Assembly: GCF_002913715.1 (NCBI RefSeq)
Contig: NZ_PPCE01000001.1
Coordinates: 141,459-205,458, forward strand
Source: Campylobacter concisus
Lineage (GTDB): Bacteria > Campylobacterota > Campylobacteria > Campylobacterales > Campylobacteraceae
Length of the DNA: 64,000 nt
Direction of reading: 5' to 3'
Shown here: piece after piece, positions 40,112 to 49,276 of the stretch
How the letters are laid out: each line of letters begins with the position of its first letter
Numbering within the stretch: the first letter of the stretch is position 1
Translations under genes and position numbers: made by a program
Notes under the pieces: model-generated
What the model was told of the DNA's origin: nothing
Seen by the model: the letters and a program-made list of their open reading frames with translations, nothing else
Databases searched by the model: none

Positions 40112-42081
40112 CTATTCATTTTCATACGATACCATCTCTACTTTAGACTTTAGTGTATTAGCGTTAATAGGCTTGGCATAAGTGTTTAGCAAGATCTTAT
40201 ACTGCTTTTCATGTCCTACTATCTGAGCTATAAGGTTAGCTTCTACCTCGCGCTGCACTAGATAGTCTATAAAGTAGTGTCTAAAAGAGTAAAAGGTCTT
40301 TTTAGAGTCTTTGTCTATAAACTTTCTTTGGATCTGGCTTCTAAAAATTTCAGAGAAGTCCTTATTGCTTACCTTAAATATATTTCCGCTTTTCTTGCTA
40401 TTAACATATTCTAACAAACCTAGATCTATGAGCTTACTATGGATAGGCACAAACCTAATGCTGTTTTTGGTCTTGGTAGTTTTACCATCATTTGTGTTTA
40501 TGTTAAAGCAGTAAATTCCATCTTTTAAGGCTATATCTTCCTTATGAAGCTGTGTGATCTCTTTTATCCTCATGCCACTATAGGCAGCTATCATTGTGAC
40601 GTAGTAGAGCTCACTAGCCTCTATCCTTGAGCTTGGCGATTTACCACTTTGTTTGATACTAGTTACTATCTCAAAGATCTTCCTAGCTTCTGATGCTTCG
40701 TATGGAAGCACTGCCCTCTCATTAGGATCTACGTTTATCTTGACGTTCATTTTTGCAGTTATGCTTTTATTTATATAGCCACTATCAAAGCAGTAGTTAA
40801 AAAACTGAATAACCCTTATCATATATTTTTGGATAGTAGGCTCAGAGAGCTTGTCATCCTTTTCGCCTAGCTTAAGTATCTGAGATAAACTTTTATCTTT
40901 ATACCTACTCTTTTGAGCTAACTTGGTTGGAATTTTATAAAGAAGATCTCTAAATTCAAGCAAGTTGTCTCTTGTGATCTTATGAACTGGCGTATCTTCG
41001 TTAAAGTATAAAAATAAGAGCTTTTTTACGCTAGTAACTAGTCTTTGCGTATCTGGCGACCACTTGTCAGCTCTTTTGGTGTTTGTTTCAAATATATAAA
41101 ATGCATCCTTTAAGCTCTTTTGGTCTTCTAAATTTAAAGCTGTGAATTGATTGCTGGAGCCAGATGCTGCTTGCAGTACTTGTCTGATCTCATACTCTTG
41201 GGTTATTTGGGCACTAGGATTAAAAATATTAAAGCTACTATCGTCATCTAATTTTATTTTGATATTTTTTGGTGGGTTTGGATCCATTATGATATCTTCC
41301 ATGCTTCTATGGCTATTCTTTGTTCTTACTAGCTTTAAATTTGAGGTCGAACCATACTTTTGATCTAGTATGGCATAAACCGTCTCGCTAATCCTCTGAG
41401 CCATAGCCTTAAGCTGCCCATCAGTAATGGGCAAACAACCACTATCTTCAAGCTCTTTTATATTTTCTTGAAACGAAGCTATATTCTTAGCGTCAAACGA
41501 ACTAGGTGTGGCATGTTTGGCTAAGTTATCACTAGAGTCATCTTCAAGAAAATATTGCTCACGCTTGTCATCAAAGAGCACACTGCTCTTCTCAAGCTTT
41601 GATACAAGATAGTTAAGTGTTAGTATGTTCTTCTCTAAAAGAGTTTGCCCTATGTTTTCTTTATCCTTGCTACCAAGAGCGCCAGCAGTGTTAGCGATAT
41701 TGCTTATATCCTTAATTAAATTTGAGGTAGATCGCCATCTATCAAACTTTGTTTAAAGTAGTCATTGAGCGCATTTAGAAATTCTACATCCATCTTCTTA
41801 TTAAGAAGAGAGTGCTCTTTGATGCTCTTACTAAGCTTTACTTTCATAAACGAATTTACAAAAGATTGGATTATGCTATCGCTAAGATTCATATGAACCG
41901 CCCTTTTTATCAAGTAAAGATTGTTGTCTAGAATTTTAGCCCTTTTTCTGGCTTTTTCCAAGAGACTAGTGGACGTGGAGAAGCAAATTTCTCGCTTTTC
42001 GTTAAAAAATTTTCTGATGCTTGGAGCAAGTGTCGCTCGGTAGTAATATATACCGTTTCGCTCCCTTAAGTGTTGTCCCAT
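40112..42081 (-). pseudogene. Island tyrosine recombinase (integrase), frameshifted
   Basis: A large phage-type integrase next to attR, read in two frames. The N-terminus (MGQHLRERNGIYYYRATLAP, the usual start) runs to a stop at 41716-41718. From about 41730 the second frame continues through TLLEKNILTLNYLVSKLEKSS to the catalytic domain ending at 40112. Catalytic residues: Arg in YSGMRIKEITQL, SFRHYF (an Arg-His pair; the usual preceding His is Tyr here), and the nucleophile Tyr in LLNTYAK. Repaired length is about 650 residues. I used ATG at 42081 because upstream codons look non-coding. A one-base indel at about 41727 separates the halves; the catalytic part could be made alone from GTG 41581, but without its arm-binding N-terminus. 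Confidence 0.85.
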
Positions 42082-42186
42082 ATTTAATAGCCAACCGGTC
42101 AAAAATGGAACAGTTTTATGTAATCACTAAGCAAAAAATCGTCTAAAGTGCGTATTTCAGGCTTTTGTGAGCTCACATAAAAAATC

Positions 42187-42231
42187 CTCATAAGCCGGAG
42201 GTCGGGAGTTCAAGTCTCCCCCGTGACACCA
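42187..42231 (+). repeat. attR, 45-bp direct repeat of tRNA-Met 3' half
   Basis: Identical to 25769-25813. A tRNA fragment without D arm or acceptor 5' strand, left behind by integration. Confidence 0.9.
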
Positions 42232-42446
42232 AAACACACTATTTTAGGCACTAGTAGTGATGCTTTTGCTCTTTCCCTTTCTTTAAAATTTCCTTTAAGA
42301 GTGGAACACTTAGTTGCTAAAGTGGGACAGTCTCTTAAAAATTCCAACGATTATAAAGCCATTACCCTTTTAATATCATAAAAATAAATTTGTTTTAAAT
42401 TCTTGTTTCTATCTTTTGTTTTAGGTTACCTTTAAAAGACTCCAAG
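42232..42446. other. DNA beyond attR resembling the island's left arm
   Basis: No gene. 42272-42294 is identical over 23 bp to 25856-25878 and lies almost the same distance from the att repeat (41 versus 43 bp). AGTGGAACA (42300-42308) and AGTGGGACA (42321-42329) repeat the 21-bp-spaced pair of the left arm. This suggests that a second related element starts here. Confidence 0.65.
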
Positions 42447-43012
42447 GGATATCCAGCTACTGCCGTTAAGCTTCAGTAAGCTTAACGGTAAAGATGAAGA
42501 GCTTCATAGTAGAGCCTTTGTAAAGAATTTTCTTAAAGACTTTCAAGAAAGCTTTGAGAAAGACTATACTGCGCAGTCTTACATACAAAAAATGAAAGAG
42601 GATATAATGACGAAGAAATAAAAGGTTATACGAGTTTGCGAACCGGTGCTAGTTATATAAATTTCAAAAAACATAACCGATATGAAAGATCTAGTAAAAA
42701 CCATAACTCATGAAAACCAAAGATTGATGGATATACAAGATCATAGAGATATAAATAAAAATAGAGACGATGATACCAAATACTCATCAAATTTCTCAGA
42801 CTTTGCGAGAAGTAAAGCATTCAATTGGGGCAATATCAAAACAATGGAGAGATTTTTTAAATACAAAATCAATAAATAGGGAAGATAAATTATTAAATAA
42901 TATGATAGAAAATGGTGGAAATATTTTTAGGTATACAATTTTTCAAGGAGCAAATTATGAACTTCGCAATACGATAAAAGACAATACTATCGGCGGTAGT
43001 GGTAATGAATGA
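42447..43012 (+). pseudogene. Multiply frameshifted effector-like remnant
   Basis: Coding-like pieces appear in successive frames: LNGKDEELHSRAFVKNFLKD and DYTAQSYIQKMKEDIM (to about 42621), then NDEEIKGYTSLRTGASYINF (to about 42712), then HSIGAISKQWRDFLN to GANYELRNTIKDN ending at 43012. None has a clean start. The last piece is followed at once by a membrane-protein gene overlapping its stop, the order expected of a toxin C-terminus and its immunity gene. No family recognised; effector origin is inferred from position before the T6SS. Confidence 0.45.
42463..42488. repeat. Perfect 11-bp hairpin
   Basis: CCGTTAAGCTT (42463-42473) / AAGCTTAACGG (42478-42488) with loop CAGT. No T run follows on either strand, so it is not an obvious terminator. 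It lies within the decayed coding fragment. Confidence 0.6.
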
Positions 43013-43472
43013 TTTTTTTAATGCTTTCTGGCGAGAATTTCAATATAAAATCATAAATTTAATCGTATATTTAGCCAATCAGTACCCATTAGTTGCTTGG
43101 ATTATCTTATATTTTTTGGGTTTGCTTGTAGTATATTTTTGTTTTAAGTTTATTCGCCATTGTTATATAATCTATAATAAGTCTAAAAATATAAAAATTT
43201 TAAAAATAGGTATATCATTTTTTATTCCTATTGTTATTGTTTTTTACTTTCTCATTAAATTCACAATCTACAAATCAAATGGATGTTTAGTTTATTTTTG
43301 CATCTTTTCGTGGATTTCTACTATTGGCGTGATTTTTTGGGCTTTTCGACCTGAAAAATTTATACCAGATAAACCACAGAATAGAAACCCTAAAAAACAA
43401 AAGAAGCAAAAAGTTAAATTTGAAAAAAGTAAGAATTCGTTTAATTTTACAAATGTAAAATTAAAAAAATAA
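43005..43472 (+). CDS. Membrane protein, candidate immunity protein
   Basis: 155 residues with three or four hydrophobic segments (LVAWIILYFLGLLVVYFCF, IGISFFIPIVIVFYFLI, LVYFCIFSWISTIGVIFWAF) and a Lys-rich tail. I chose ATG at 43005, which overlaps the stop of the upstream remnant (43010-43012). No family recognised. Small polytopic proteins directly downstream of toxin ends often protect the inner membrane; that role is inferred. Confidence 0.55.
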   Translation: MNDFFNAFWREFQYKIINLIVYLANQYPLVAWIILYFLGLLVVYFCFKFIRHCYIIYNKSKNIKILKIGISFFIPIVIVFYFLIKFTIYKSNGCLVYFCIFSWISTIGVIFWAFRPEKFIPDKPQNRNPKKQKKQKVKFEKSKNSFNFTNVKLKK

Positions 43473-43479
43473 AGCAGCG

Positions 43480-44277
43480 GTGATAAATAGAAATTTTAAA
43501 AATATCTCTAAAATAGGAATGACTGAAAGAATAAACGAAAAACTATTAGCCAATACTCCAAAAGGAGGAAAATTAGGTAGCGACGGTATATTAAGACATA
43601 ACGGCAAAGAGTATGTAGTTCATAGTATGGATATAACGGGAAATAAAGTGATATATCAATAATTAGGTAAAAATAATAAACCGGTAGAGGTTTATAAAAT
43701 TACTAACGATAAAGGTTATTTAGTGACAGCTTCTAAACCAAAGCTCTCTGCTTCGCAAAGCAGTCCTAGTACTTTAATAAAAGATGCAACAAAAGATATT
43801 AAATTTTATGATAGCTCAAAAACCCCGGGTATAGTAGCAGGCGCCACCATAGGCGGAGGTATAGATATTGGATCGCAGTATATAAATAACGGCTATAGTT
43901 TTAAAAATATTGACCATACAGAAGTAGTAATAAATGCATTAGGCGGTGCATGTGGCGGAGCTGCTAGCGGTTTATTCTCGGCAATAGTCAGAGGCGCTTT
44001 TGTCAACTCATCTACCGAGCTATACTCTCAGCTTAAAGACAGATCAAAAGATGTAGATGCAGAGAGAGTGATCGGAAAAGGTTTTGCTGGTGGATTTTAT
44101 GGACTGTTTGGTAGCCTTGCGGGAGCAGGCGGTAAAACCATAAAAGTTGGCGATGGAGATTTACAGACTGCAGCAGAAGTAGGAACAAATTTTATTACTA
44201 CAGCCGGACAAGCTATTGCAGATAGCGTAGAAAGTAAAAAAGATAAAACAAAAAAGCAGATAAGTAATGAAGAATAA
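43480..44277 (+). pseudogene. Effector C-terminal fragment with internal stop
   Basis: A single frame of about 265 codons broken by TAA at 43660-43662. First part: KLGSDGILRHNGKEYVVHSM. After the stop: PVEVYKITNDKGYLVTASKP, then a Gly/Ala-rich membrane-active-looking segment (VAGATIGGGIDIGSQYI, ALGGACGGAASGLFSAIV, GKGFAGGFYGLFGSLAGAG) ending KVGDGDLQTAAEVGTNF and a charged tail. Gly-rich helices of this sort occur in pore-forming T6SS and polymorphic toxins. No start is evident for the full module. A second copy of the tail motif lies at 44555. The next gene overlaps its stop by 11 bp. Confidence 0.55.
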
Positions 44278-44551
44278 TTGGATTGTATTTTTTGGGTCAA
44301 TAGCATTTTTTATAGTAGGCGCTATTTGTATAATAATCCTAAAACTTCTTTTCGGAGAATATTATGTTGATGCCGTAGTCGCATTAATCATGCTTACAAA
44401 TGTATATTTTATGATAAAAAACGGCATAAAAAAGAGCGACTTTTCGAAAAAGAATTTGAAAGAAATGGACGTCACGATAGGCGGCGTCTCTTTGATACAG
44501 GCCATATTTGTATTTATAATGTGGATTGGTTACAACGCCACAAGAGGGTAA
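44267..44551 (+). CDS. Small membrane protein, candidate immunity protein
   Basis: 94 residues with three hydrophobic segments (IVFFGSIAFFIVGAICIIIL, YVDAVVALIMLTNVYFMI, GGVSLIQAIFVFIMWIGY). ATG at 44267 overlaps the stop of the Gly-rich effector fragment by 11 bp, which points to a cognate inner-membrane immunity protein. No known family recognised. Confidence 0.5.
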   Translation: MKNNWIVFFGSIAFFIVGAICIIILKLLFGEYYVDAVVALIMLTNVYFMIKNGIKKSDFSKKNLKEMDVTIGGVSLIQAIFVFIMWIGYNATRG

Positions 44552-44554
44552 ACA

Positions 44555-44687
44555 TAAAGTCGGCGATGGGGATTTACGGACTGAGGCTGAAGCTGGGGCA
44601 AGTATATTTACCGGAATAACACAGGTGGCCGTAGATAGTATGAGTAGCAAAGATAATAAAAATAATAAAGACGATAAAAAAGAATGA
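44555..44687 (+). pseudogene. Second effector tail fragment
   Basis: About 44 codons without a start. KVGDGDLRTEAEAGASIFTG parallels KVGDGDLQTAAEVGTNFITT at about 44145-44205, and both end in a Lys/Asp-rich tail. So the tail of a paralogous effector was left behind the immunity gene, as in tandem displaced toxin tips. Confidence 0.6.
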
Positions 44688-44752
44688 GAACAGATATAAA
44701 AGTTTTGTTTAAGAACATTAATTTTAAAATGAGCATCATCTAAATTTTTAGA

Positions 44753-44758
44753 TATAAT
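44753..44758 (+). promoter_or_regulatory. -10 element of the T6SS operon
   Basis: TATAAT 40 bp before the tssJ ATG in an AT-rich region free of genes. No clear -35, as usual in Campylobacter. Confidence 0.55.
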
Positions 44759-44798
44759 TACGCAAAAATAATATTATTAAAATCAGGTAAAGGGACTC

Positions 44799-45266
44799 AT
44801 GAAAAAAATATTTAAATTTCTATCTTTTTTAGTGTTTATACTATTTCTTACAGGATGTGCAAAAGATCTTATTATAAGCAATATGCCAAATTCAAATTTG
44901 AACTATCATGGTGATAATGTTCCTATAACTATCATAGCTTATAAATTAAGAGATGTGGCTAAATTTAAAGAAGCTAGCATTATCGATCTAGCCGAGAGAA
45001 ATGGTGAAATACTAGGCTATGATAAGATTGACTCTATAAAAACACAAATTCAGCCAAATACAAATAGATATGCTTTTACAAATGTATATCCTGACGAGGT
45101 TCCGTATGTCGGTATTTTGGTACTTTATGCTGATCAGAGCAAGACAAATATCAAGGCTTACAAAGCAACAAAAGAGATAAAAGAAAAAAATATAGTTTTT
45201 GAAATAACAAAAAATGGCGTAAATGTTTTAGACGCTAGTAGCTCTAAAATACAAGCAAGCAAATAA
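44799..45266 (+). CDS. tssJ: T6SS outer-membrane lipoprotein TssJ
   Basis: 155 residues. A lipoprotein signal with lipobox LTGC (Cys about 20) anchors it in the outer membrane, where it docks TssM. The mature part is a transthyretin-like beta sandwich pattern (NVPITIIAYKLRDVAKFKEA; YVGILVLYADQSKTNIKAYK). First gene of the T6SS operon; tssK follows 1 bp after its stop. Confidence 0.85.
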   Translation: MKKIFKFLSFLVFILFLTGCAKDLIISNMPNSNLNYHGDNVPITIIAYKLRDVAKFKEASIIDLAERNGEILGYDKIDSIKTQIQPNTNRYAFTNVYPDEVPYVGILVLYADQSKTNIKAYKATKEIKEKNIVFEITKNGVNVLDASSSKIQASK

Positions 45267-45267
45267 A

Positions 45268-46662
45268 ATGTCTGAAAAGCTAAAAGTCGTTTGGTATAAC
45301 GGAATGAACGTCGATAAGGTTCATTTCGAGCAACAAGAAAGATATTTTGAGAGAAATTTAAACCTAAAAACCATCTCTTCTTTTTCAAATTTATATGGTG
45401 TTTTAGATTTAGAAATTTCAAGCGATCTTTTGCTTCAAGGTAAAATAGGGCTAACTAAAATTTCTTGTATCTCTCAAGATGGCACGATTTTTAACGCGCC
45501 AGATCAAGATGAATTACCAGAGCCACTTGAGATAAGCCCAAGTGAACTAAACTCAGCCATTATAGTGTTAAAACTACCTATTAGCTCAGGTCTGGTTGAT
45601 ATTAGCTTGCAAAATAATTTACCAAATCTAAAATTTACAGCCAAGCAAGCACTTATTAGCTCAAGAGTGCATGATGAAGCTAGCAATGATATATTAAACG
45701 AGCTAGATGATAAAGATGATTTTGAACTATCTTCTGCCTTTACACAAGATAAAGAAAATCTAATCCTAGCAAGCCAAAGATCGTCTCTTGGGGTATTTGG
45801 CTCAAAGATGCCTTATGAGCTTAGCATACCAATTTGTAAAATAAAAAATATAGACCTAAATAAGCAAATAACACTTGACGAAAAATTTATTCCAACTTGT
45901 ATTGACATCAGTAAAAACACCTTTATAACAAATTTTATAGAGGAGCTTAGCCTTGCTACAAAGCAACATCAAGAGAGTTATTTTGGGTTGCTAGGAGGTG
46001 TTGATCAAGCTAAAAATAGACTTGATTTTTCAACATATTTAACACTAAATATGCTAAAAAAATGGCATTTAATATTCTCTTATTTACTAAAGAAAGATAA
46101 ATTTCACCCAGAGTATTTGTATGAAAAATTAGTTGATTTTCAGTCTGATTTGTTAGCACTTAGTCACGATAATAGTTTTAGCGAATTTATAGCCTACGAT
46201 CACAATAATCTAACTCAAACATTTGTGCCTTTGATAAATAATCTAAGACTTTTATTCTCACATATCTTATCTCCAAAATATATAATGGCGCAAATTGTTA
46301 AAAATAATCACGGCTTTTATGACTGTATTTTTGATAATCCAAGCATTATTGAAAACTCAGAAATTTATTTTGCTATTCACAGTGATACGAAAAATGAGTA
46401 TCTTCTTAAAAATTTCAAAGAGCAGTGCAAGATCCATACTCAATCAAATATAAAAGGCATAGTTTCTTCACAGCTAAGGGGTATAAACGTAGAGCAAATT
46501 TCTGTTGTTCCTAGCACTTTACCAAAGTTAAACGATTATATCTATTATAAGATAGACAAAAAAGATGAAATTTTTAAAAGCTTTGCAAATCAAAATGTGA
46601 TTAGCGTTTATATAACAGCAAATTTACCAAATGCTGACATTAAAATGTGGGCTTTATTATAA
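45268..46662 (+). CDS. tssK: T6SS baseplate adaptor TssK
   Basis: A 464-residue cytoplasmic protein that links the baseplate to the TssJLM membrane complex. The N-terminal shoulder WYNGMNVDKVHFEQQERYFE is the family hallmark (W-x-G-M-x-L-x-P-x-H-F-Q in other bacteria). A neck region and C-terminal head (YIYYKIDKKDEIF) follow. Length matches the family. Tight operon spacing on both sides. Confidence 0.92.
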   Translation: MSEKLKVVWYNGMNVDKVHFEQQERYFERNLNLKTISSFSNLYGVLDLEISSDLLLQGKIGLTKISCISQDGTIFNAPDQDELPEPLEISPSELNSAIIVLKLPISSGLVDISLQNNLPNLKFTAKQALISSRVHDEASNDILNELDDKDDFELSSAFTQDKENLILASQRSSLGVFGSKMPYELSIPICKIKNIDLNKQITLDEKFIPTCIDISKNTFITNFIEELSLATKQHQESYFGLLGGVDQAKNRLDFSTYLTLNMLKKWHLIFSYLLKKDKFHPEYLYEKLVDFQSDLLALSHDNSFSEFIAYDHNNLTQTFVPLINNLRLLFSHILSPKYIMAQIVKNNHGFYDCIFDNPSIIENSEIYFAIHSDTKNEYLLKNFKEQCKIHTQSNIKGIVSSQLRGINVEQISVVPSTLPKLNDYIYYKIDKKDEIFKSFANQNVISVYITANLPNADIKMWALL

Positions 46663-46670
46663 GGATAAAA

Positions 46671-47435
46671 ATGAACGAAAATCAAAATGAAACCTCAGTT
46701 TTAAGTCAAACAAATCTTTTGGGCCTTGGCACAAATTTTGCACTAGATCACGTGTTACCATTACTTCTTTTGGCAAATAGGGTTTCAAAATTACAAAATT
46801 TTTCACAAAGCGAAATGGCAAATTTACGTGAAAAATTGATAAACGATATCTTAAGTACCACTTCAAAGATATCAAATCTAGGCATTTATGAGGAAGACGA
46901 TATTATTAGACTTAGATATTGCCTTTGTGTTTTTATAGATGAGAGCTTACTAAAAAATGAAATTTTTATGAACAGCTTTTGGGCCAATAATACCCTGACA
47001 ACAAGATTTTTTAATGAAAATCTAGGCGGAAATAAATTCTTTGGCATTATGGATAAGTGGTTTGAAAATGTTGGCAAAAATAAAGATTTCTTGGAATTTA
47101 TATATGCTTGTTTGGTGCTTGGCTATAAAGGAAAATATGAAACCCAAGAAGATTGCAATGAAAAAATTTCTTACCTTTGTGAAAATATAGCTGCAGCCGT
47201 TTCTCCGCTCATAAAAGTTGATGAAAATGTATTTGAAAAGAGCTACTTAAAACAGACAAAGAAAAGCTTTCTTGAGGTATTTTCGCTAAAGCGTTTAAAA
47301 TTTTATTTCATTTTGCTAGCCATTGCTATGATCGCAGCTGCATTTTTATATAGTACATATTCTATGGATCAAAACAATATCAGAAACGATAGTGTCCTAA
47401 ATAATAAGATAGAGAATTTTATGGATAACAAGTAA
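46671..47435 (+). CDS. tssL: T6SS inner-membrane protein TssL (DotU family)
   Basis: 254 residues. The cytoplasmic hook domain (LRYCLCVFIDESLLKNE, FFGIMDKWFENVGKNKDF, LEFIYACLVLGYKGKYE) is followed by a single C-terminal membrane anchor (FYFILLAIAMIAAAFLYSTY). I chose ATG at 46671 with AAGGAT upstream; earlier start codons run into tssK. No peptidoglycan-binding domain is fused. Together with TssM and TssJ it forms the trans-envelope complex. Confidence 0.92.
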   Translation: MNENQNETSVLSQTNLLGLGTNFALDHVLPLLLLANRVSKLQNFSQSEMANLREKLINDILSTTSKISNLGIYEEDDIIRLRYCLCVFIDESLLKNEIFMNSFWANNTLTTRFFNENLGGNKFFGIMDKWFENVGKNKDFLEFIYACLVLGYKGKYETQEDCNEKISYLCENIAAAVSPLIKVDENVFEKSYLKQTKKSFLEVFSLKRLKFYFILLAIAMIAAAFLYSTYSMDQNNIRNDSVLNNKIENFMDNK

Positions 47436-48710
47436 GTGCAAGATAATTTTTGTAATAAATTTAATGAAGATTTTCTAGAGAATGAGCTTTATATTAGTTT
47501 AACTGATGAGATGTCAAAGTATAAAACTTTGATGCATGATAGCATAAAGTGGGATTATGTATTTAGCTCATCTTTAAAAGCCTTAAGCGAGTTTAGTCTT
47601 GATGCTAAGCTTTTAAATTTCTTAGCGATTTCTGCTATAAATTTAAATGACAAAGAGGCTTTTAAGACACTTATAAAAGCTTTTGCCTTTTTTCTATCTA
47701 TTTTGAAAAAAGAGCCAAATTTACTTGCAAAAAATGAAAAACAACTACCTGCTAAAAAAAAGATAATAGCTCAAACAATAGAGCTTTTTACGCAAGCTAA
47801 TGATAAAGCTTTGGATCAAACTGACGCAAAAGCGTTTAATGACCTTGTACCTGAGCTTTCACAAGAGCTTGGCACACATTTTGATACGCTTTATATAGAA
47901 GAAAAAAAAGAAGAAATTTTAAAAGCCAAAGAGCCAAAAGTCATTACTAAAACTGAGCCAACTTACCATCAAAACGTTTCGTTTAGCGGCAATGACATTA
48001 GTACATTTAATGATAGAGAATTTAGAGAATATTTTATAAATTTATCACTAATGCTTTTAAAGAGTGATATTAAAAATTTTAATGCTTATGCTTTAATTTT
48101 TGAAGCAATGTGGGGTAGAATAAAGGCGCTTCCATCAAGTAGCGATCAAATAACACAGATACGTTATCCTGATGAAAATCTGATTATGCTTTTAAAAAAA
48201 AGTAACGAACTAAATCTTGACAATTTAGAAAAATTTATAAGAAATTTAGCACTTAACCCATTTTGGATAGAAGGCATTAAGATATTTTGCGAGTTTTTAA
48301 ATAGCACTGGACTTGCAAGGCAAAGTGATCTTATTTGTGGTATGGTTTTAAATTTTATTGATAAATTTCCAGATATAAAAAAGCTTAAATTTCAAAGCGG
48401 AGAAGCTTTTTTTAGTGAAGATATAAACAAATTTTTTATTAAAAGTAACTCTTTGGAATTTACTTCCAGCAGTGATAGTAAAAAAGATATGAGTTTTGAA
48501 TATCTAATAAAAGAACTAGACAAAAGCAAGCATGCTTCAAGTGCTCAAAGCGAGCTTAATTTTATGCTTGAATTATCAAAAATTTTTACTGCTCAAGGTA
48601 TGAATAATAATGCAAAAGCTACCTATGCACAAATAGTTAATTTCATAGAAAATACCGAGCTTAAAGATTATTTATCAGACATATATATAAAGGCAAAAAC
48701 ATTTGTGTGA
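47436..48710 (+). CDS. tssA: T6SS cap/assembly protein TssA (ImpA family)
   Basis: 424 residues. The N-terminal ImpA domain is visible as YISLTDEMSKYKTLMHDSIKWDYVFSSS, followed by a variable middle and a helical C-terminal domain (ELDKSKHASSAQSELNFMLE, AQGMNNNAKATYAQIV). TssA starts baseplate and sheath assembly. It begins at GTG directly after the tssL stop; no better start is seen. Last gene of the first T6SS transcription block. Confidence 0.85.
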   Translation: MQDNFCNKFNEDFLENELYISLTDEMSKYKTLMHDSIKWDYVFSSSLKALSEFSLDAKLLNFLAISAINLNDKEAFKTLIKAFAFFLSILKKEPNLLAKNEKQLPAKKKIIAQTIELFTQANDKALDQTDAKAFNDLVPELSQELGTHFDTLYIEEKKEEILKAKEPKVITKTEPTYHQNVSFSGNDISTFNDREFREYFINLSLMLLKSDIKNFNAYALIFEAMWGRIKALPSSSDQITQIRYPDENLIMLLKKSNELNLDNLEKFIRNLALNPFWIEGIKIFCEFLNSTGLARQSDLICGMVLNFIDKFPDIKKLKFQSGEAFFSEDINKFFIKSNSLEFTSSSDSKKDMSFEYLIKELDKSKHASSAQSELNFMLELSKIFTAQGMNNNAKATYAQIVNFIENTELKDYLSDIYIKAKTFV

Positions 48711-48751
48711 TAAAATATGTTCTTTTAAATCACCTTTAATTTTATTTAAAT

Positions 48752-48757
48752 ATAATT
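48752..48757 (+). promoter_or_regulatory. -10 element before tssB
   Basis: TATAAT 32 bp upstream of the tssB ATG in the 78-bp gap after tssA. It would give the sheath genes their own transcript. Confidence 0.5.
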
Positions 48758-48788
48758 CTTAAATCATTTACAAAAAAAGGATGTTACT

Positions 48789-49274
48789 ATGGCAGATAAT
48801 CTAATCCCACCAAAAGAACGCATAAATATAGTTTATAAAACTAAGACAAATGACCAAGAGGCTGATGTAGAGCTTCCATTAAAACTTATGGTAGTTGCAA
48901 ATTTAACTGGTGAAAACCAAACTCCACTTGAAGATCGTGAAGTGATTTCTATCAATAAAATAAATTTTGATCAGGTTATGAAAAGCTTAGATATTCATAC
49001 AAATTTCTCTGTAAAAAATAAGCTAAATTCTAATAATGAAGATTTAAATATTGACCTTGATTTTGAGAGCATCCATGATTTTAATCCAGACAATATTATA
49101 AATCAAATCCCTGAACTAAAAAAACTCTTGCAGCTTAGAAAAGCTTTAGTTGCACTAAAAGGTCCTATGGGCAATATGCCTGATTTTAGAAAAGCGGTTT
49201 TAGAAGCTATAAAAGATGAAGATAGTAGAAAACAACTTCTTTTAGAGATTAAAGACGAACAAGATAAGGAATAA
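48789..49274 (+). CDS. tssB: T6SS contractile sheath small subunit TssB
   Basis: 161 residues, IpA/VipA family. Typical blocks: PPKERINIVYKT near the start, ELPLKLMVVANL, and the C-terminal LLQLRKALVALKGPMGNMPDFRK, which pairs with TssC. Shine-Dalgarno AAAAAAGGAT. Followed 2 bp later by tssC. Confidence 0.95.
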   Translation: MADNLIPPKERINIVYKTKTNDQEADVELPLKLMVVANLTGENQTPLEDREVISINKINFDQVMKSLDIHTNFSVKNKLNSNNEDLNIDLDFESIHDFNPDNIINQIPELKKLLQLRKALVALKGPMGNMPDFRKAVLEAIKDEDSRKQLLLEIKDEQDKE

Positions 49275-49276
49275 AA

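Larger units (their letters stand above)
25769..42231. mobile_element. Integrated mobilizable genomic island at tRNA-Met
   Basis: About 16.5 kb bounded by 45-bp direct repeats that include the 3' half of tRNA-Met. Contents in order: a decayed toxin-antitoxin remnant, type I restriction-modification genes with an embedded ABC-3C system, an intergenic patch with folding potential, a relaxase with nested ORFs, MobC, an oriT-like region, an intact RelE/RelB-type pair and a tyrosine recombinase next to attR. It has relaxase and integrase but no type IV secretion genes, so it would be mobilised in trans. The integrase carries a frameshift, so the element may now be fixed. Confidence 0.85.

Noticed and set aside
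42187..42231. Second tRNA-Met gene
   Set aside because: Only the 3' half is present; it lacks the D arm and acceptor 5' strand, so it is attR.
42682..42879. 65-residue protein as an intact gene
   Set aside because: No ribosome site, and coding-like sequence jumps frame several times around it; better read as part of a decayed gene.
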